In this document: piece after piece, positions 37,078 through 55,362 of the stretch
How the letters are laid out: every line of letters begins with the position of its first letter
Numbering within the stretch: position 1 is the first letter of the stretch
DNA from: Erpobdella octoculata
Taxonomy: Eukaryota > Annelida > Clitellata > Hirudinida > Erpobdellidae
Length of the DNA: 64,000 nucleotides
NCBI GenBank assembly: GCA_963978895.1
Contig: OZ022240.1
Coordinates: 5,886,624 to 5,950,623 of the forward strand
Direction of reading: 5' to 3'
The notes under the pieces: model-generated
What the model saw: the letters and a program-made list of their open reading frames with translations, nothing else
Told to the model about the DNA's origin: nothing
Databases searched by the model: none
Position numbers and translations under genes: made by a program

Positions 37078-40000
37078 TCATTCGTCGTCGTCATCTTCAT
37101 CATCTTCGTCTTCATCATCATCATCTTCCATCTGACTATCATCTTCTTCATTGCCATCCTTCTTTTCCTCATCATTTTTATTTTCTACTTCCATCTGATC
37201 ATCATCATCACTTTTACCTTCATCATCATCATCATCTGATTTTGTTTCTGTAAATAAAATATTTTGTAAATTGCAGCAACGAACTGTAAAAATCTGTTAC
37301 GCATACTATAGCAACATACCTGGTAATTTGTTTGAAAACTTTTTCAATTTACAAACAAAAAATCCGTCTAAGTTGTGAGTGTGCGGATAGAACCTCTTGC
37401 TCTTTTTGAGAGTCGGATGAAAATGATTTCCTTTAAAGCTGTCAAAATTAAATTTTAAATGTCGACAATTGAAATAACTTGATGTTTTTCTTTTTTTTAA
37501 AACAGCTAATGTAAATTGTTAAATGTGTTGTTGACATTTTTTTTTGAATGGTGGTAATAAAGACATAAACAAACAAAATCTCACTTGACGTATCCGTCGA
37601 CACCAAACGAGAGACCCGTCTCGACGACCTTCACATGTCTTTTCCTCAATGCAAAGTTTATAACTGCTTCGTTTTCTTCAACCTGGGTGAAAGAGAGTAC
37701 ACAGTTTCAGATTTATATGGGAATACTTATCTTGAAATAACATACATCTTTGGAACATTCGAATCTTAGCTACCAGCATGTACTCACAAGAACGGAACAA
37801 GTGGAATAGATGATGTAGCCGCCAGTTTTCGATTTCGCATTGCAACAGTCAATAGCTGCGAGAAGAAGCTCCCTTTGAAGATGACTGCATTTCTGAACGT
37901 CTTTTTCATCCTTGAATAATAATAATAATTCAAACATTTATAACTTAAGCAGTTTTTATGCGAAATTCTAGATCAATATAAGCATTAGAATCAGTAGTAA
38001 CAAAAACAAAATATTAATTTTATTGTTTGAAATATTCACCTTTGAAACTTTGACACTCTGGTGCTTAGAAACAACTCCAGTACCTGTACACGGAGCATCC
38101 AGAAGAACTCTGTCAAAGCTTTGAATTATCTGTAGAGAAAACATGAAAGACATAAATATTTATATTTTTTATAAAGATAAATATTTTAAGTGCAAATTAA
38201 GTCTATTAAAATTAACCTTGGGCAGTTTCCTTCCATCGACATTGGTAACGACTGAATTAATGACTCCCATCCTGTGCAAGTTACCAACTACGGCTTTAAC
38301 TCTATCCTGGTTTGCATCGTTAACTACCAAGGTTCCTGTATTCTTCATCAGTTGAGCTATCAACATAACATTAATGTTAGTTAGCACTATTGGAAAGGGA
38401 TAGTTAACAACTAACAGCAAGAGATAGAGTTTTGTATATACATCATCAACATAATATTAATAATTATTAATTAATTTTACTGAGTAAATAATACATTTTA
38501 CTCTATAAATTTTAAAATGAACTGACCTATATCAGTGGTCTCTATCAATGAATTGCTCGTAAAATGAACTCACCTATATGAATAAATTTATTATTGGAAT
38601 GAACTGACCTATATAAGTGGATTTTCCACCGGGTGCGGCAGCCATATCGAGGATTATTTCGTTTTCCTGCGGAGCGAGAGACATGCAAGGAAGAAAACTG
38701 GATGCGCCCTGAAGCATGTAGTGACCTGCCAGATACTCGGGAGTGGCTCCTGCGGACGAAACGTTGCATGCATTCATTAAAAACAAGTCAAACTACCAAG
38801 CGTAAAGGTTGAGCCATAAAAGCAATAATTAATAACATAGATAATTTTTCATAAGAAAAATTAATACCGATTGTGACGTGCTGATCCTTCACTCTCTTGA
38901 TGTCCGACACGATTAAACCAACCTTTGACCAGCTTACTTGATCGACATTTACTCCTCTACCAATCAAAGCCTGGAATGTTTATCAGTTTGATATTCAGTC
39001 ACAAGAAATGTCATTCTTAAATAAATTATAAATTTTTAATAAATTAACCAATTTACTTTTAATAATAAAAACACACATAAATAGTACCTTAGCAAGATCC
39101 TTCCTTCTGGTTTTGAGAGTATTCGTCCTGATGGTTTCAGGTCTGGGGCAATCGGCTGCCTCGAGATACTCAACGATTTCAGACGGGAAGAGTTCAAAGA
39201 ATTTTGTTAAAAGGAAATCGTTGTAGCCGTAACAAAAGCACAAGTCCTTTTTGAGTTGTTCGATGTAATCTTTTCTTTTCCTATTCTCTTCTCTTCTGTT
39301 TCTGAAGTCGGCCAGAATGTGCAAAATGTTGGAGATTCTATCCTTGACTGCAATCAAACTGGTGGCTTCTTTGCTTATCAATTCGTCACCGCCGGAAAGA
39401 AGTATCTTGTCGGAATCCGTGGAAGCGGTGATGTTAGTTTTAAGATCCTCTTCTGCGAGTTTCCTACATAATTGTAAGATGTAGTAATATGATAATGCAT
39501 TGGTAATAAAAATGATAACTACAGCTATGCAGAGCAACACATACTTATTCTTTTGCTGTTTTTCTAATAACTTTTTTGATTTCTTTTCAATTGGGAGCAA
39601 CTGGATGTAATTAATTTTGTAAATTATTTAATAAATTGTCATCATTTGAAAAATTATGAGAACTATTTAAAAATATGAATTTATTTAAAATTGAATTATA
39701 ATTCAGTAAATTATTCAAGAAATTATTATTAATATTACATTATGGAAATGTAACGTTTAATTTATTAAATGAAAACTATTTATATATTAAAATTGTCAAA
39801 TAATTACATCTTTGTCTTCTTCGTTGTCATCTTCATCATCACTGTCAAAGTCACCAACAAATTCATCTGCATCACCCTCCTCATTTAGATCTGATCCAGC
39901 ATCATCATCATCATCATCGAAAAGAACCATCTTTTTCTTTTCATCTACTTTGTTTTCAACTTCCATTTCTTCTTCACTGTTTATCTAAATTAAATAATGT

Positions 40001-41942
40001 AAATAAGCAAACTTTTTTAACATTTGTGAACAAATAGCAGACTGAAATCATTAATTGAAGGTCTGTGCCATGACAGTGCATGCCAAAACCTGTAAGCTAT
40101 TCACTGTCAATAAATATTTCAAATGATTATAGACATTGTGAAATTGCTCATGCGGTCGGAATTTTTCATCCACTAATTAGAAAGCTTCGTAACATTACTT
40201 CTGTGCCCAAATATTTCAAAAATACAAGCTGTAGACATGTTTTGAACCTCAACAGGGATACATGGCCATATGAAAATTAGTTATTGCAAAATATTCAACC
40301 TTATTGCTGTAATAAAAAATAGTTGATAACACTTTGAGATGTTTTTGAAGAAATTTTGCGATGCACTATCAATAGATTGTGTATGACTTTGAACAAACCT
40401 CAAATTCATCCTGCAAGTCAGAATCGCTATCTGTAAAAAAAAACAGAGTTTAGTTAATTAGAGCAATCTATTCATTATTATTTCAGCTATGTCATGAGGA
40501 AGCTTTACAAGATTATTTCTTTAAATGACTATAATCGTATTCTCACCATCTTCAGGAAGCTGCAATTTAGCTTTCTTTTTAGAGGGTTCTACATTCTTTT
40601 CTAAATAAATTGTTTTCATATTAGTTTTGAAAAATATAATCTAGAATAATATTTATCACATTTATAGTTTATTTAATAATAATAATATTAATTAATACTA
40701 TCAAGTAAATGCTATAAGAAAACAAACCAGTTTTATTAATTTGTCTCTTTTTTGGAAATTTCTTCTTAGGTTTATTCAAGGCATCTAAAAAATCAAAAAA
40801 TTTCTGTAATTATATACATACTGAATAATAAAAAATTGTGAGATAATGTTATCGTTTCAAAGATTCAATGTGCATTCATAAAGTATGCAAAAACATACAA
40901 AACTGGTTAACAAGCTTTCAAAAATTAACTTGACTTAAATTAGGTAGTCGCACAAATGATGCAAGCAAAAATATTCACGTATTTAACTTTAACCAATAAG
41001 TTGCTCTCGAATATACAGAAAGTTTTGCACGGGCCGATTTTTTGCATGCTTAAAATAACTCTACTTTGAAAAAAATCTCAACCAAGTCCATTTGAAAACT
41101 CTAAAAATCACGGGGGCCAGTGCAGTGCTCCAGTACAGAAATATATTTTTAAAAATTGCGTAAATCTAAAAGTTTTGAGTTCATCTACTAAATGGTTAAT
41201 ACATCATGTCTGAAATGCTTCATTTTTTGTCTATAGACATTAATTTAATTTGTTTTTATTTTAAAACATAGATAATTATAATTTTTTATTAAAAAATTTG
41301 TTAAACTTCAATAAAAGGAGTTTCACAGCTGAGAGGTGCAGGCAAATCATGTAAACGTATCTCTAGCCTATAAATTGGCCATGTAACAAAATTGACTGTT
41401 AAAGTGGGTTTACAAGAATATGCGTATCTCTGGATTTACTGGGTCAATTTTATAAATGGTTACATCATTGAACTTGTAAAAAAACATTGCTTTTGATTAA
41501 GTCTATAAAAAGCCCTATTTTCATGTCATGCTCCTTCAAAGTAAGTGGTTCTTTGAGATCATGTATCTTTAAATGAAGGCATACTTCAAGTATTTTGATA
41601 TTCCTATTATTCGTAGAATTAGAAACTGTATAGTTACAACATTCAAAAATTTCAATTCCCTATGCATAATAATGTTTTACTCAGTTACTTATAAAACGAT
41701 ATTGACAAATCAATTGGCTCAAAAAAAGCTATTTTGATTGAATAAAATGAACAAAAATAGTAAAAAATGAATACAATACACAATACACTAATAACTAATT
41801 GAATAAGTAATAAATAAATGAATAGGATAATAGGATAGAATATCCAACAAATCAACCGACCAATTGATACCGGAGGAGGTTGTTTTTTTGCTTTTTTACC
41901 AGGGCCCTTTTTTGGCTTTTCTAAATCTCTTTTACGACCCAT
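37078..41942 (-). CDS. NOP2: NOP2/NSUN1 nucleolar rRNA (cytosine-5) methyltransferase
   Basis: Transfers methyl from S-adenosylmethionine to a cytosine of large-subunit rRNA and supports 60S assembly in the nucleolus (family knowledge). Exons: 41871-41942, 40728-40784, 40547-40600, 40399-40430, 39808-39984, 39545-39600, 39088-39463, 38868-38970, 38609-38749, 38217-38356, 38040-38129, 37788-37910, 37585-37682, 37320-37438, 37078-37247. The start MGRKRDLEKPKKGPGKKAKK matches the NOP2 N-terminus. A Lys/Asp/Glu-rich tract leads to DLLPIEKK, then the NOP2 core: RTNTLKTRRKDLAK, GATPEYLAGHYMLQG, DMAAAPGGKSTYI (SAM motif I), RVLLDAPCTGTG (motif IV Cys) and GGYIIYSTCS (catalytic TC), FYPHTHNLDGFF. The C-tail is almost all Asp/Glu/Lys. 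Exon 1 ends in phase 0 but exon 2 needs phase 1, so one small exon may be missing. Confidence 0.95.
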
Positions 41943-43386
41943 GCCTTTAGTCTCTGTTTGCTAACGATGTCTTGAGGCCGATCCGAGACGCAAAAACGTG
42001 TATAGAGATGAGTGCAAAGCGATATTAAAAAACACAACACAAGGCATAGACAATAAATCTTTAATTAAGTAACTATTTAGTTGCTGTTGATACCAGAACT
42101 GAGCATATCTTAATTTTAAGCGTAATTGCAATTAATTAAAAAAGTAAAAATTATTTTCTACATTGAATAAAATTATTTTGAAAAAAGCCAAAAAGGTTTT
42201 GGGAGTAGCAAATTTGAAGGAAATAAAAGTTTAATAGATTTTGCACTGGTCACCCTGGTAAAAAATTTTTGTTGATCCCCGCCTCGGAAAGCGTAACTTA
42301 TATTTCCTTTTTTTGCATTTTACCTGATGGGTGGAGCTTAAAGACTAAGGGATAGAGCTTGCGCAGCTAGTTTTATTTTCACAAACTTGTTTTTTAATAT
42401 AACATACTTTTATTCAACTTCTATTCTCTGTTTGTGGGTTTCTCTGTAAGCAAATCTTGCAAGTAAAATTTAACCAAATTTTTGACTAGCTATGAAGCTG
42501 AAACTTTCAACATAGCTTTATATTGGATGACAATACATGATCCAATTGAAAAAAAAAACAAAAACTCTATCTGAATATCTTTCGCATTTATAAATTGAGT
42601 GTTTTTGAAATAAAAGTGTGTTGAAAAACTCGTTTTTTCCTGTACTTGTTCAATACAAGATATGCATATCGTTTGTGTATTATTGTGTATTTAATGTAAA
42701 TCCAAGCGAAGTCATACTTTTTTAAAAGGAGTTATGCTTTACCTTTCTGGAACCAAAATATGATCTGAGGTGAACTAGCATACTACAGTGAAACAGCATA
42801 TTGTGGCAACTGTGGCGACGGTAAATGCAACACAAAATGAAAAATCATCAATGCTTGCTTTATCAAAAATGTATAAAGTTAAAGAATACATAAAATTATT
42901 TTCTGTTGGGACATCAAAAACTTTGTAAACTTTTTTAAAATTAAACTTCTATTTGCACAGTACACTACTGTTGCAAATATTCTCCACAAGGCCTTCGTCT
43001 ACTGAAAGTTCTAACTTCTGAACAAGCAAAGTGGCTGGAAAGTTGATAAAGCATGATAATATGATGTCCAAATCGATGTGGATAGCCACATCACCAACAA
43101 AACCAGTAAATTGCATGAAATAACTAAAAATGCTGGAAAATAAACAACCAGGTCACAAAATTCTTGACCCGATCAACACAAAATTGAAATATAATCGTAA
43201 CAAAAATACATCGCTATCTTCTTAAGTCAAGACATTCAAATAAAAATACAAAGCAAATTTAAGTAATGAAAAGATACGATGCCATTAAATAAAATAAATT
43301 TGACTTTCAACACTGAACAACTCATTGAATCGCTTTAACGAAAACTGTCCCAAGATATATAAAATTCACGAAAAAAAAACTGTCCA

Positions 43387-43422
<36 letters not shown>

Positions 43423-44140
43423 CATTAATAGAGTAAAGGAAAAACCAGACCCCATTGCAAATAGTTAGATAAGCATCATTAACGATTCGCCAAAAGCTGG
43501 AATACTGTTGGTCCTCTCAGTATAGAATACTTGTATAATTGACGTTGGCATAGCAACCGTACCAAAACATAAAACATTGACGCAATATGACTCAATACAA
43601 AAACTAAAAAAAAAAAGAAAAACTGTTCTCAAAAAGATGCAAAATAGAGCAAGGCACACTGTTTATGAAAAACCTAGATGGCAGTTGTTCGTATTGATAC
43701 AAAATTATCAATGCATAATTTCATAATTGAAAGTGAAGTAAGAAATTGAAATAATACAAATTGATTTATATAAGAAGTCGATCTTGACTTCTGAAATTGC
43801 AGCTACATGCTTGTGACATAGAATGCAAATGTGCAAATGCACGTTACCTTTTAGCCGAAATACGCTATGAAAACAGATCTGACTGACATGCGAATACGCG
43901 AAGGCACTTAATATTTAATAAATAATTCATAAGAGGCACTCACAACGTCACAAGAAAATTGAACAAATGAATCATGTATCAACAAAAACACCATCATTGG
44001 ACAAATCATAACAACCAGAAGAACAATTTCTATTTTAAAATGGCTGACATTATCAATGTATTATATAAAAAAATACCTACTATTTGATACAATAAAACAA
44101 CAGAATATATTATAAGACTTTCAAGAGGAAGAAGTATCAA
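41943..44140. other. Intergenic region, NOP2 upstream / kinase downstream
   Basis: 2.2 kb of AT-rich sequence holding the NOP2 promoter side and the kinase 3' UTR. It includes an (AT)15 tract at 43392-43421. I see no coding exon, transposon terminus or RNA gene. Confidence 0.5.
43392..43421. repeat. (AT)15 microsatellite
   Basis: Uninterrupted AT dinucleotides. Confidence 0.95.
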
Positions 44141-48308
<4,168 letters not shown>

Positions 48309-48849
48309 CTCATTTCATTGATTTCACACTTTGGGCCACAACTGCCACAAATCAAAGCCAGGACATGACCTAGTAGCAGAAATCTAATTTTTAAATAAAT
48401 TTTATGAAACGTTGTTTTTCTTGCCAACGAATTTCGTGCAATTCAAACTGGGGTCCCATCTAACCCAAACAAACGAAAAAGAATCAACCACAGAGTTTTT
48501 TAACAACAACAAAGACACTATATAATAAAAGACATGTTCAATATCTGTAGCTATGATCTGTAGTCTGTTGAACGTTTTATAAAAACAAATTAAAATTAAT
48601 AATTTTTTATTATATATTTATTTATTATATTTAGATAATTCATTATCAAAAGCTTAAGTTAAACTTTTAAGCTAAAATGGTGTATTATAACCGCAAAGGC
48701 AATTTTTTTTCTAAGCCCCATTTGTTTTTTTATTTTTAAAAGCGTTTTAATCTAAGTTGTAATACCATGGAAGAGTCATGTTTTTGTTTATAGATGCTTC
48801 TGTCATTTCTTGCCTATAATGCCTAAACTGGCCTAAAGCCAAAACCAAA
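48309..48849. promoter_or_regulatory. Head-to-head intergenic region (kinase / DCAF6)
   Basis: 541 bp between opposite start codons. On the kinase side a minimal upstream ORF (ATGAAATGA) ends one base before the MGGC start codon. No TATA box is evident. Confidence 0.5.
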
Positions 48850-51800
48850 ATGAAAAACAATATATTGACAGAATTGAGACAACTTTCCTACCAAAAGGGT
48901 TCAAGCTATGAATTCAATGCAAGAACTAAGGGTATGTATTTTGGTGTTGTGCTGCTCACAGTGAAAAGCTCTAGTGAACTCTAGTCAGTCTAGTCTAGTC
49001 TAATTAAATAATGATGGAGATAGGGTATCATTATAATATAATCAAATTAACCAAATAAATACACAAACAGATAAGGTCAGTTTAATTCAGAGGCTGAAAA
49101 TTGTAGATTGTCATAAAGTTCACAAAGGATGTGTAAGTTATTTTTGTTTTGTTGCTGTGTGAAATATAGAGGTTTTTACTTTTTTATTCTGCATTCTTAA
49201 GGTTAATACAATAGCTTGGGATGATGGAGGAAATTACATTTTATCTGGGTCAGATGACTTACGATTGGTGGTATTTGACCCATTTACTGGCAAAGTAAGT
49301 TGGTATCTTATTTTCTTTTGAATATTTACAATTGCATTTATTTTTCTTACATATATTTAACAGGTAAACATAACATATAAAACCAAACACCCCACAAATA
49401 TATTTTGTGCCAGGTTTCTTCCTCAAACACAAAATGAGCAGGTTATATTTTATTGTATTTTTCAGAACTCAGTTTGCTTATAAGATTATTAAATTGGGAA
49501 GATCTCTAGCATGTATTAATTAATTAATAGTTATGGCTTAATATTTGCTTACATTTTATTTCACAAGTTTGATTTGTTCAACTAATTTTTTTAATTATTT
49601 GTTTAATATATCTTGCAGGTTGTTTCCTCATCAGCAGCCGGTCATATTTTTCACACATACCTTGATAGAGAAGACAAAAGTGTCTCCAATGGTTTTAATT
49701 GTCACGTTGGCTCTGCCTACGAGGTATTGTTTTATTTTTTATTGTTGTATTTTTTATTTTATATAGATATATTTGTATGTATGTATGTATGTATGTATGT
49801 ATGTATGTATGTATGTATGTATGTATGTATGTATGTATGTATGTATGTATGTATGTGTGTATGTGTGTGTGTGTGTTAGTGTGTGTACATACTCATGAAT
49901 ATAATTGTTTAAAGTTACTTTTTTTATTTTGCCAGTTTGATATGTTTAATAATTTTTTTTATTAAAATGAAAAGCTGGTAACAATTAAGAATGACCCATT
50001 TGTGTTCATGTCATGTGGAGAGGACTGTACAATCAGATGTTTTGATCTCAGAGTGAAAAGTTGCTGCAACAAAGAAAACTGTTCAGAAGTTAGTGTAGAT
50101 TAATTTAAATTGTAATTGATGCGGTAATGGAGCATTAGTGGTAAACAGATAAATCATTTGCCTGCAGACCAGAGGGTCAGCGGTTCAAATAATGTGAGCT
50201 TTGCCTGGGCCTAGGTTGAGGAAGGTGGTTTGAAGAGGTGTGTTAATACTTTACAAGGGCCTCACATGTGGAAATGTACAAGTTTCAGTGCCTTGAAGTC
50301 TACAAATGGATGCATACCACCCAGGGCCTGGGGGCACGTTTTTTTAGGCTCTGATACCATCTTAAAGATTGTTGACATTTCATAAATTTCTTATATTAAA
50401 TTGGCTGCCAGTCTTGCTTGCTGGCTTTCTTCTGGACAATACTTGGAAGTGAAAATTAAGAAACTTCCCATCATCCAATCTACCTGAAACTTGGAATATA
50501 GACAATTGGAATATATTTCTGAAATGAGATATTTTAATTTTTAATCCAAAACATGAAATAGTTGTATATAAAACATTGTTTTTTAGTTCTGTACTATCAT
50601 AATAAGTTGGATTTAATTTATATTAACCGTCATTGTTTATTTTCTCTTATATGTTGCTGATAAAACGTAAAATAACAAACAGATTGGTAAAAAATTTCTA
50701 TTATACACATTAATTAATTTACCTCCAATTGTCTAATTTTATTTTGTTTTTAATTTAGTTTTAAAGTCATTCTATCATATCCTATTATTATTAATTATTA
50801 ACATAATCTATAAGGATGTCTTGGTCACTTGTACGAGGCCCACAATGTCGATGTCCATCCATCCGATGAGACCATTCGAGTTTGCAGCTGGCTGCTCTGA
50901 CAGCACTGTTCGCATATACGACAGGAGATACATCTCTCCATTAAGTTTAACTTGTTTTTTTTTTCGTTTGATCGTCTTATGTTTTGTATGTTTGTTTAGA
51001 GATAATTTAATATAGTAAAAGTTCTGAAGATCGGACATCCTCGGGGAAGAGTATAAGTGTTCGCTTCTCTCTCTTTCACAACGCCTTTTCCAAGACAAGT
51101 CTTGCTCGAAGGCGAGAAAGGGTACTTGCAGAGGCAGCCATTTATAGGCGCCTTCCCTTTTCGCTTCTCATTCCTATCTTTTTCTTGACGATAAGCTACT
51201 ATTATAGGCTGGACACAGATTTGAGAAATTCAGTTTAGAAAAAAGCGTCCGTTGCTTTTACCAGTCGCTCTTGAGAGTGTCCTTATAGAGGACTTTTACT
51301 TTGAATTTCCATTGTTCACAGAAATTTTAGGTTTTTTTCATGTAAAATGTAACTGTTAATGTTATTTAATGCTCTGTGTGAAATAAATGTTACGTCAAGA
51401 TGCAACTGCAGCATCATCTACACGAGACAGCTGTCTGCATAAGTTCTCCTGTCCCCTTTTTGACAATCTTCATCATCGCATAACATCTCTTCATTACGGC
51501 GATGATGGCACAGAATTACTCGTCAGTTACTCATCGGAGCATCTTTATCTTTTTGATTTTAAGGTCAGTTGATTTTAATTGTTTAAATGTGATTTAATGT
51601 TTTTTTTATTGCTTGGGTAAACTTCATCTCGTTTCAGAATGATGCAAGAAAGTTCAAATCAGTTGTGAAAACGCCAATGGTAACATAAAAATTGACGGAT
51701 TGCGGTTCAAGACGTTGACATCTCAAGTTGTATTTTGTTTTTATTTTAAAGAGCCTTAATACGGCCGATGCGGAACCCCGTTTGGCTTTTCGTCCTGTAT

Positions 51801-54800
51801 CTCTCAAAACGTCATCACCGTCGATACCGACATCACCACAGTCGTCATCGTCGTCATCCTCATCTCCTCCATCTGATCATCAGCCGGTTAAAAGCAAAAC
51901 GTTTCATGGAAATCCATTGTTAGCTGGGGTTTCTAAGCAATTACCTATCAAAAGGTTGCGATTAAGGGGTGACTGGTCAGACACGGGTCCCCAGGCCAGG
52001 CCAGAGAGAGAACGTCCTGTGCCAGAGCACGGATCGGGTTTGTCCAAAAAAACTACCGTCACAAAATAATTTGTTTGGAAAAATTTTAAAATCTTACAAT
52101 TTGTTATTGCAGTTGCAATTGAGTTTCATTTCAAATCTAACTTTCCTCTGTGAACTAGTAAAATGAAGTGGTTTATGATGTTTTAAGATGACTCTAAAAG
52201 TTAATAATTTAATTAAATACACATAGGAGTTACTTCGGTGATGGAAAGAATGTCAAATCTCATGACTCGGTGGTTAGAGCGAAACCTCATCAGAGAAGAC
52301 AACCCTTCTCCATCTAATGAAGATGAAGGTGGTGAAAATGGTGATGACAATGATGAGGATGGAGAGATCCATCAAGCCAGGAACAGCAATGCTACTGTCA
52401 ATGACGCTCAAACAACTGGCAGCATAGCTGGAATTGAAAACAACGACCGTGAAGTGGCCGAGGCTACGAGAATCGGAAGGGAAATATGCAGCACGAGTAG
52501 CAGTAGGAATGAACTTGAACGATTGAATAATAGCAGCACTGTTTCAGTTGTTGGGCTCAATGAGGAGCCCGCGAAAAGAATTCAACTAACCGTCAGAAAT
52601 CGCTTGAGAAATGTCTGTGGTGGTGATGATGATGACGAGGATGGCGACTGTGACAGATCTTTAAAAAAATCTACTCCACCTTCGTTTGGTAAAGAAATGA
52701 AATCATATTTAAAAGACGACCAGTCCACGGATGACAAACCATCGAATGTTCCTGCGGCAGTTGCATCGTCAAGCTCTGAAGATTACATGGAAGTTTCTTA
52801 TGACAATGAGATGTGTGTTTACCAATCTCAACATTTACCGACGTCATTTCAACGACAAAGTGCAATTTGTGATCGACAAAACCCTTGCACATCAAAGGAA
52901 CAACAAGAAATTACAACAGGCCAACAACATGCAGCAACTACTCTACAACAAGTAAAACAGTGCAGTCCTACTGGTTCTTCACAGCCAACCATTTTGATAT
53001 CTACTGCTCCTGTTTCTTCTACAACTGAGTAATTTTACATATGTTTTATTTCACTTATTTATAAATATCTTTTATTTTATTTAATTATAAATATCCTTTA
53101 TTTCATTTAATTATAAATGTTTTATTTACTGTAATTATGTAATCCAACTATGTTTTATTTCGTTTAATTATGTTATGCTATGTTTTATTTACTTCAATTG
53201 CGTTAGGAACCTATGTTTTATTTCATTTAATTATATTAGGAACCTTCTATTTAATTATGTTAGGCACATTTTTTATTATATTTTATGTTATGCTTATATA
53301 CTTTTTTTCATTTAATTATAAATATGTTTGTTATTTTAATTATTTGCTCAGTTTATTTAACCTAATTATACACAAGATATATTAACGCGTATGTTTCACT
53401 TCAAATTTTTATTTTTAGTGAATTATTTTATGTATTAAGTCAAATTTTAAATCCACTAAGTTGTTCTTAGTGGAAATTGAATTCCACCTATGTTCCAATA
53501 ACTTCTGCATGCAAAGATTTTATTTAAGCTATCATCAGTTAAAGTTTGCCCATATTTTTAGTAGTATTTTTTGTATAATTATGGTTTTAATATAATATTT
53601 TTTAAATCGTTTAAAATAATTATGATTAAATTACCAGAGAACAGTCGGAAGGTTCATCGAGTATAAGAGAGAAAGCTGCTAAAACTCTCCAATCTTTCTT
53701 TAGTAACCGATTTAAAGAGTCAACCAAGAATGAGAAAATGCGCACAGGTAGAAATGATGATGAGGACGATGAAGAATCCATTGTTGCTGATAGTAATGAT
53801 GGTTTTAGACCTGCAGTGACAAGGTGTTTCAAAGGTCATAGAAACTCAAGGACACTCGTTAGCTTTTACATGCTTTTATTAGCCTTCACTTGTTCGCAGT
53901 TATAATGATTATGAAAATATTAACATTCTTTGTTAACTACTGGCCGAGATCAAATTTTTACGATTTGGTTTCGCCATGATATTTAGTTTCTTTTGGAGCA
54001 TGTTTTTAATTTTTTTTAAATTATAATTACTTGTTATCAATGATTTGGTGCACACTCTAACAATGTGATAACAAAGCATTGAACTTAAATTATTTAAACC
54101 ATTTTTTCTATATATATATTTTTTTTATAAAAACAAATTAAGTTTGTAATTTTAAAGATAAAAGAGGCGTCGTTCTGGGGCAGCAAGTACGTGATGAGTG
54201 GTTCTGACTGTGGCCACATATTCATATGGGATAGATCTACTGCAGAACTTGTTATGCTAATGGAAGGAGATGGACACGTGGTCAATTGTGTCCAACCTCA
54301 TCCCACCCTCCCTGGTTAGGTGGCAGATTATTTTGCCTCTTCTTCCCTTGTCTTCATTTTTAAACTATGTTTGTTTTAACTAGGTATTATAAATACATTG
54401 TTGTGCATTTTGGTATTTTAAACGAATTTAATTCTAAATACAGTAACATGATTTCCCTAATTGGCTGTATTATTTTCTTTTCATTAGTTTTAGCCTCCAG
54501 TGGGATCGACTATGATGTAAAGATTTGGATGCCAATTCATGAATATCCTGCATTTAATTATAATGAGGCTCTTCAGGTAATTATAATAGTTGAGAGATTT
54601 AGCATGTCTTGCTCAAGGCGAGAGAGGGAGGGTACTTGCAAAGGCAGCCATAGGCGCCTACCCCTTTAGCAAATGCGAGTGAATTCCTTGCTTAAGGGAG
54701 TTACGCTGGTGACGCCGGCGAGGTTTGAACTGCCGACCTAACGATCGACAGGCGAACGCTCTGCCACCATGACGGCTTCAATTCTGGTTTTGATATGATG

Positions 54801-55362
54801 ACAGTAGTAATAGTCATGCATGATGATACAATGGTTAGTCTCACAAACGACTCCCTCATTTAGAAGTTTCCATTTCATTTATCTTACTTTCTCTTTATGT
54901 CTCTTTCTTTTAACAATACTTTCTTGACTGATTGGTTTTATTACATGTACAACTCCCTCCCAAATATAGCCTATGGTTTCTATTTTATGTACTAGTTTTA
55001 ATAACATTACTAGTTTCGTTAACAAGAAATGTCGCAGTAGTTTGAACAATAACAATTCAACAAATTTTCAGCTTATGAGTCGCAACGAAATAATGTTGGA
55101 AGAAACGAAAGGTACTGTCACTGTTCCAGCTGATTTTATGTTCAGGATTTTCTCATCTCTGAGTCGCATCAGAAGAGGTTGTTTGTTAATTTATATTTTA
55201 TTATAAATGCAATGATTCCGATACAAACTGATTAGTTTATTTCGCTTTATTGAAGAAATTTGTGTAAATTTCTATGCCATTAAAAAGTTATTAACATGTT
55301 CTTTTAATTTTCTAGGCAATCGAATAGCAGCTCTTTCGAGAAACCATTCAACACAAGAATGA
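48850..55362 (+). CDS. DCAF6: DDB1- and CUL4-associated factor 6 (NRIP), WD-repeat protein
   Basis: Substrate-receptor-type WD protein for CUL4-DDB1 ubiquitin ligase; the vertebrate protein also acts as a nuclear-receptor coactivator with an IQ motif (family knowledge). Sixteen exons, all phases matched: 48850-48931, 49071-49132, 49202-49294, 49364-49441, 49619-49723, 49975-50088, 50815-50944, 51412-51563, 51638-51679, 51752-52037, 52227-53028, 53638-53857, 54158-54314, 54488-54576, 55072-55177, 55316-55362; 854 residues, close to human 860. N-terminal WD repeats: LIQRLK ... [62 protein letters not shown]. Then [14 protein letters not shown], as in DCAF6, a long acidic Ser-rich linker, an IQ-like [13 protein letters not shown], and C-terminal WD repeats: [49 protein letters not shown]. 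Introns carry three SINE-like pieces and a TATG microsatellite. Confidence 0.95.
49775..49876 (+). repeat. (TATG)n microsatellite grading into (TG)n
   Basis: About 21 TATG/ATGT units then TG repeats, starting about 50 bp after the DCAF6 exon 5 donor. Confidence 0.96.
50125..50345 (+). mobile_element. tRNA-like SINE fragment
   Basis: AGCATTAGTGGTAAACAGA (A-box-like) and CAGCGGTTCAAATAATG (B-box-like) are spaced as in a tRNA head. A body with GGATGCATACCACCCAGGG follows. In the DCAF6 intron between exons 6 and 7. Confidence 0.45.
51095..51170 (-). mobile_element. SINE body fragment
   Basis: Shares TGCTCRAAGGCGAGA, GGGTACTTGCARAGGCAGCC and AGGCGCC with the more complete copy at 54590-54786. 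The tRNA-like head is absent. Confidence 0.6.
54590..54786 (-). mobile_element. tRNA-derived SINE
   Basis: On the minus strand the head has GGTGGCAGAGCGTTCGCCTG (A box TGGCAGAGCG), then GTCGGCAGTTCAAACCTCG (B-box-like GTTCAAACC). The body contains AGGCGCCTATGGCTGCC and ends GAGCAAGACA. The body matches 51095-51170. In the DCAF6 intron between exons 14 and 15. Confidence 0.7.

Noticed and set aside
37039..37239. Plus-strand hydrophobic ORF (Val/Ile/Phe-rich)
   Set aside because: Antisense shadow of the Asp/Glu-rich C-terminal exon of NOP2.
41943..44140. Hidden gene between NOP2 and the kinase
   Set aside because: Short ORFs such as 43465-43659 have low-complexity or stop-rich context, no splice-supported extension and no recognisable motif.
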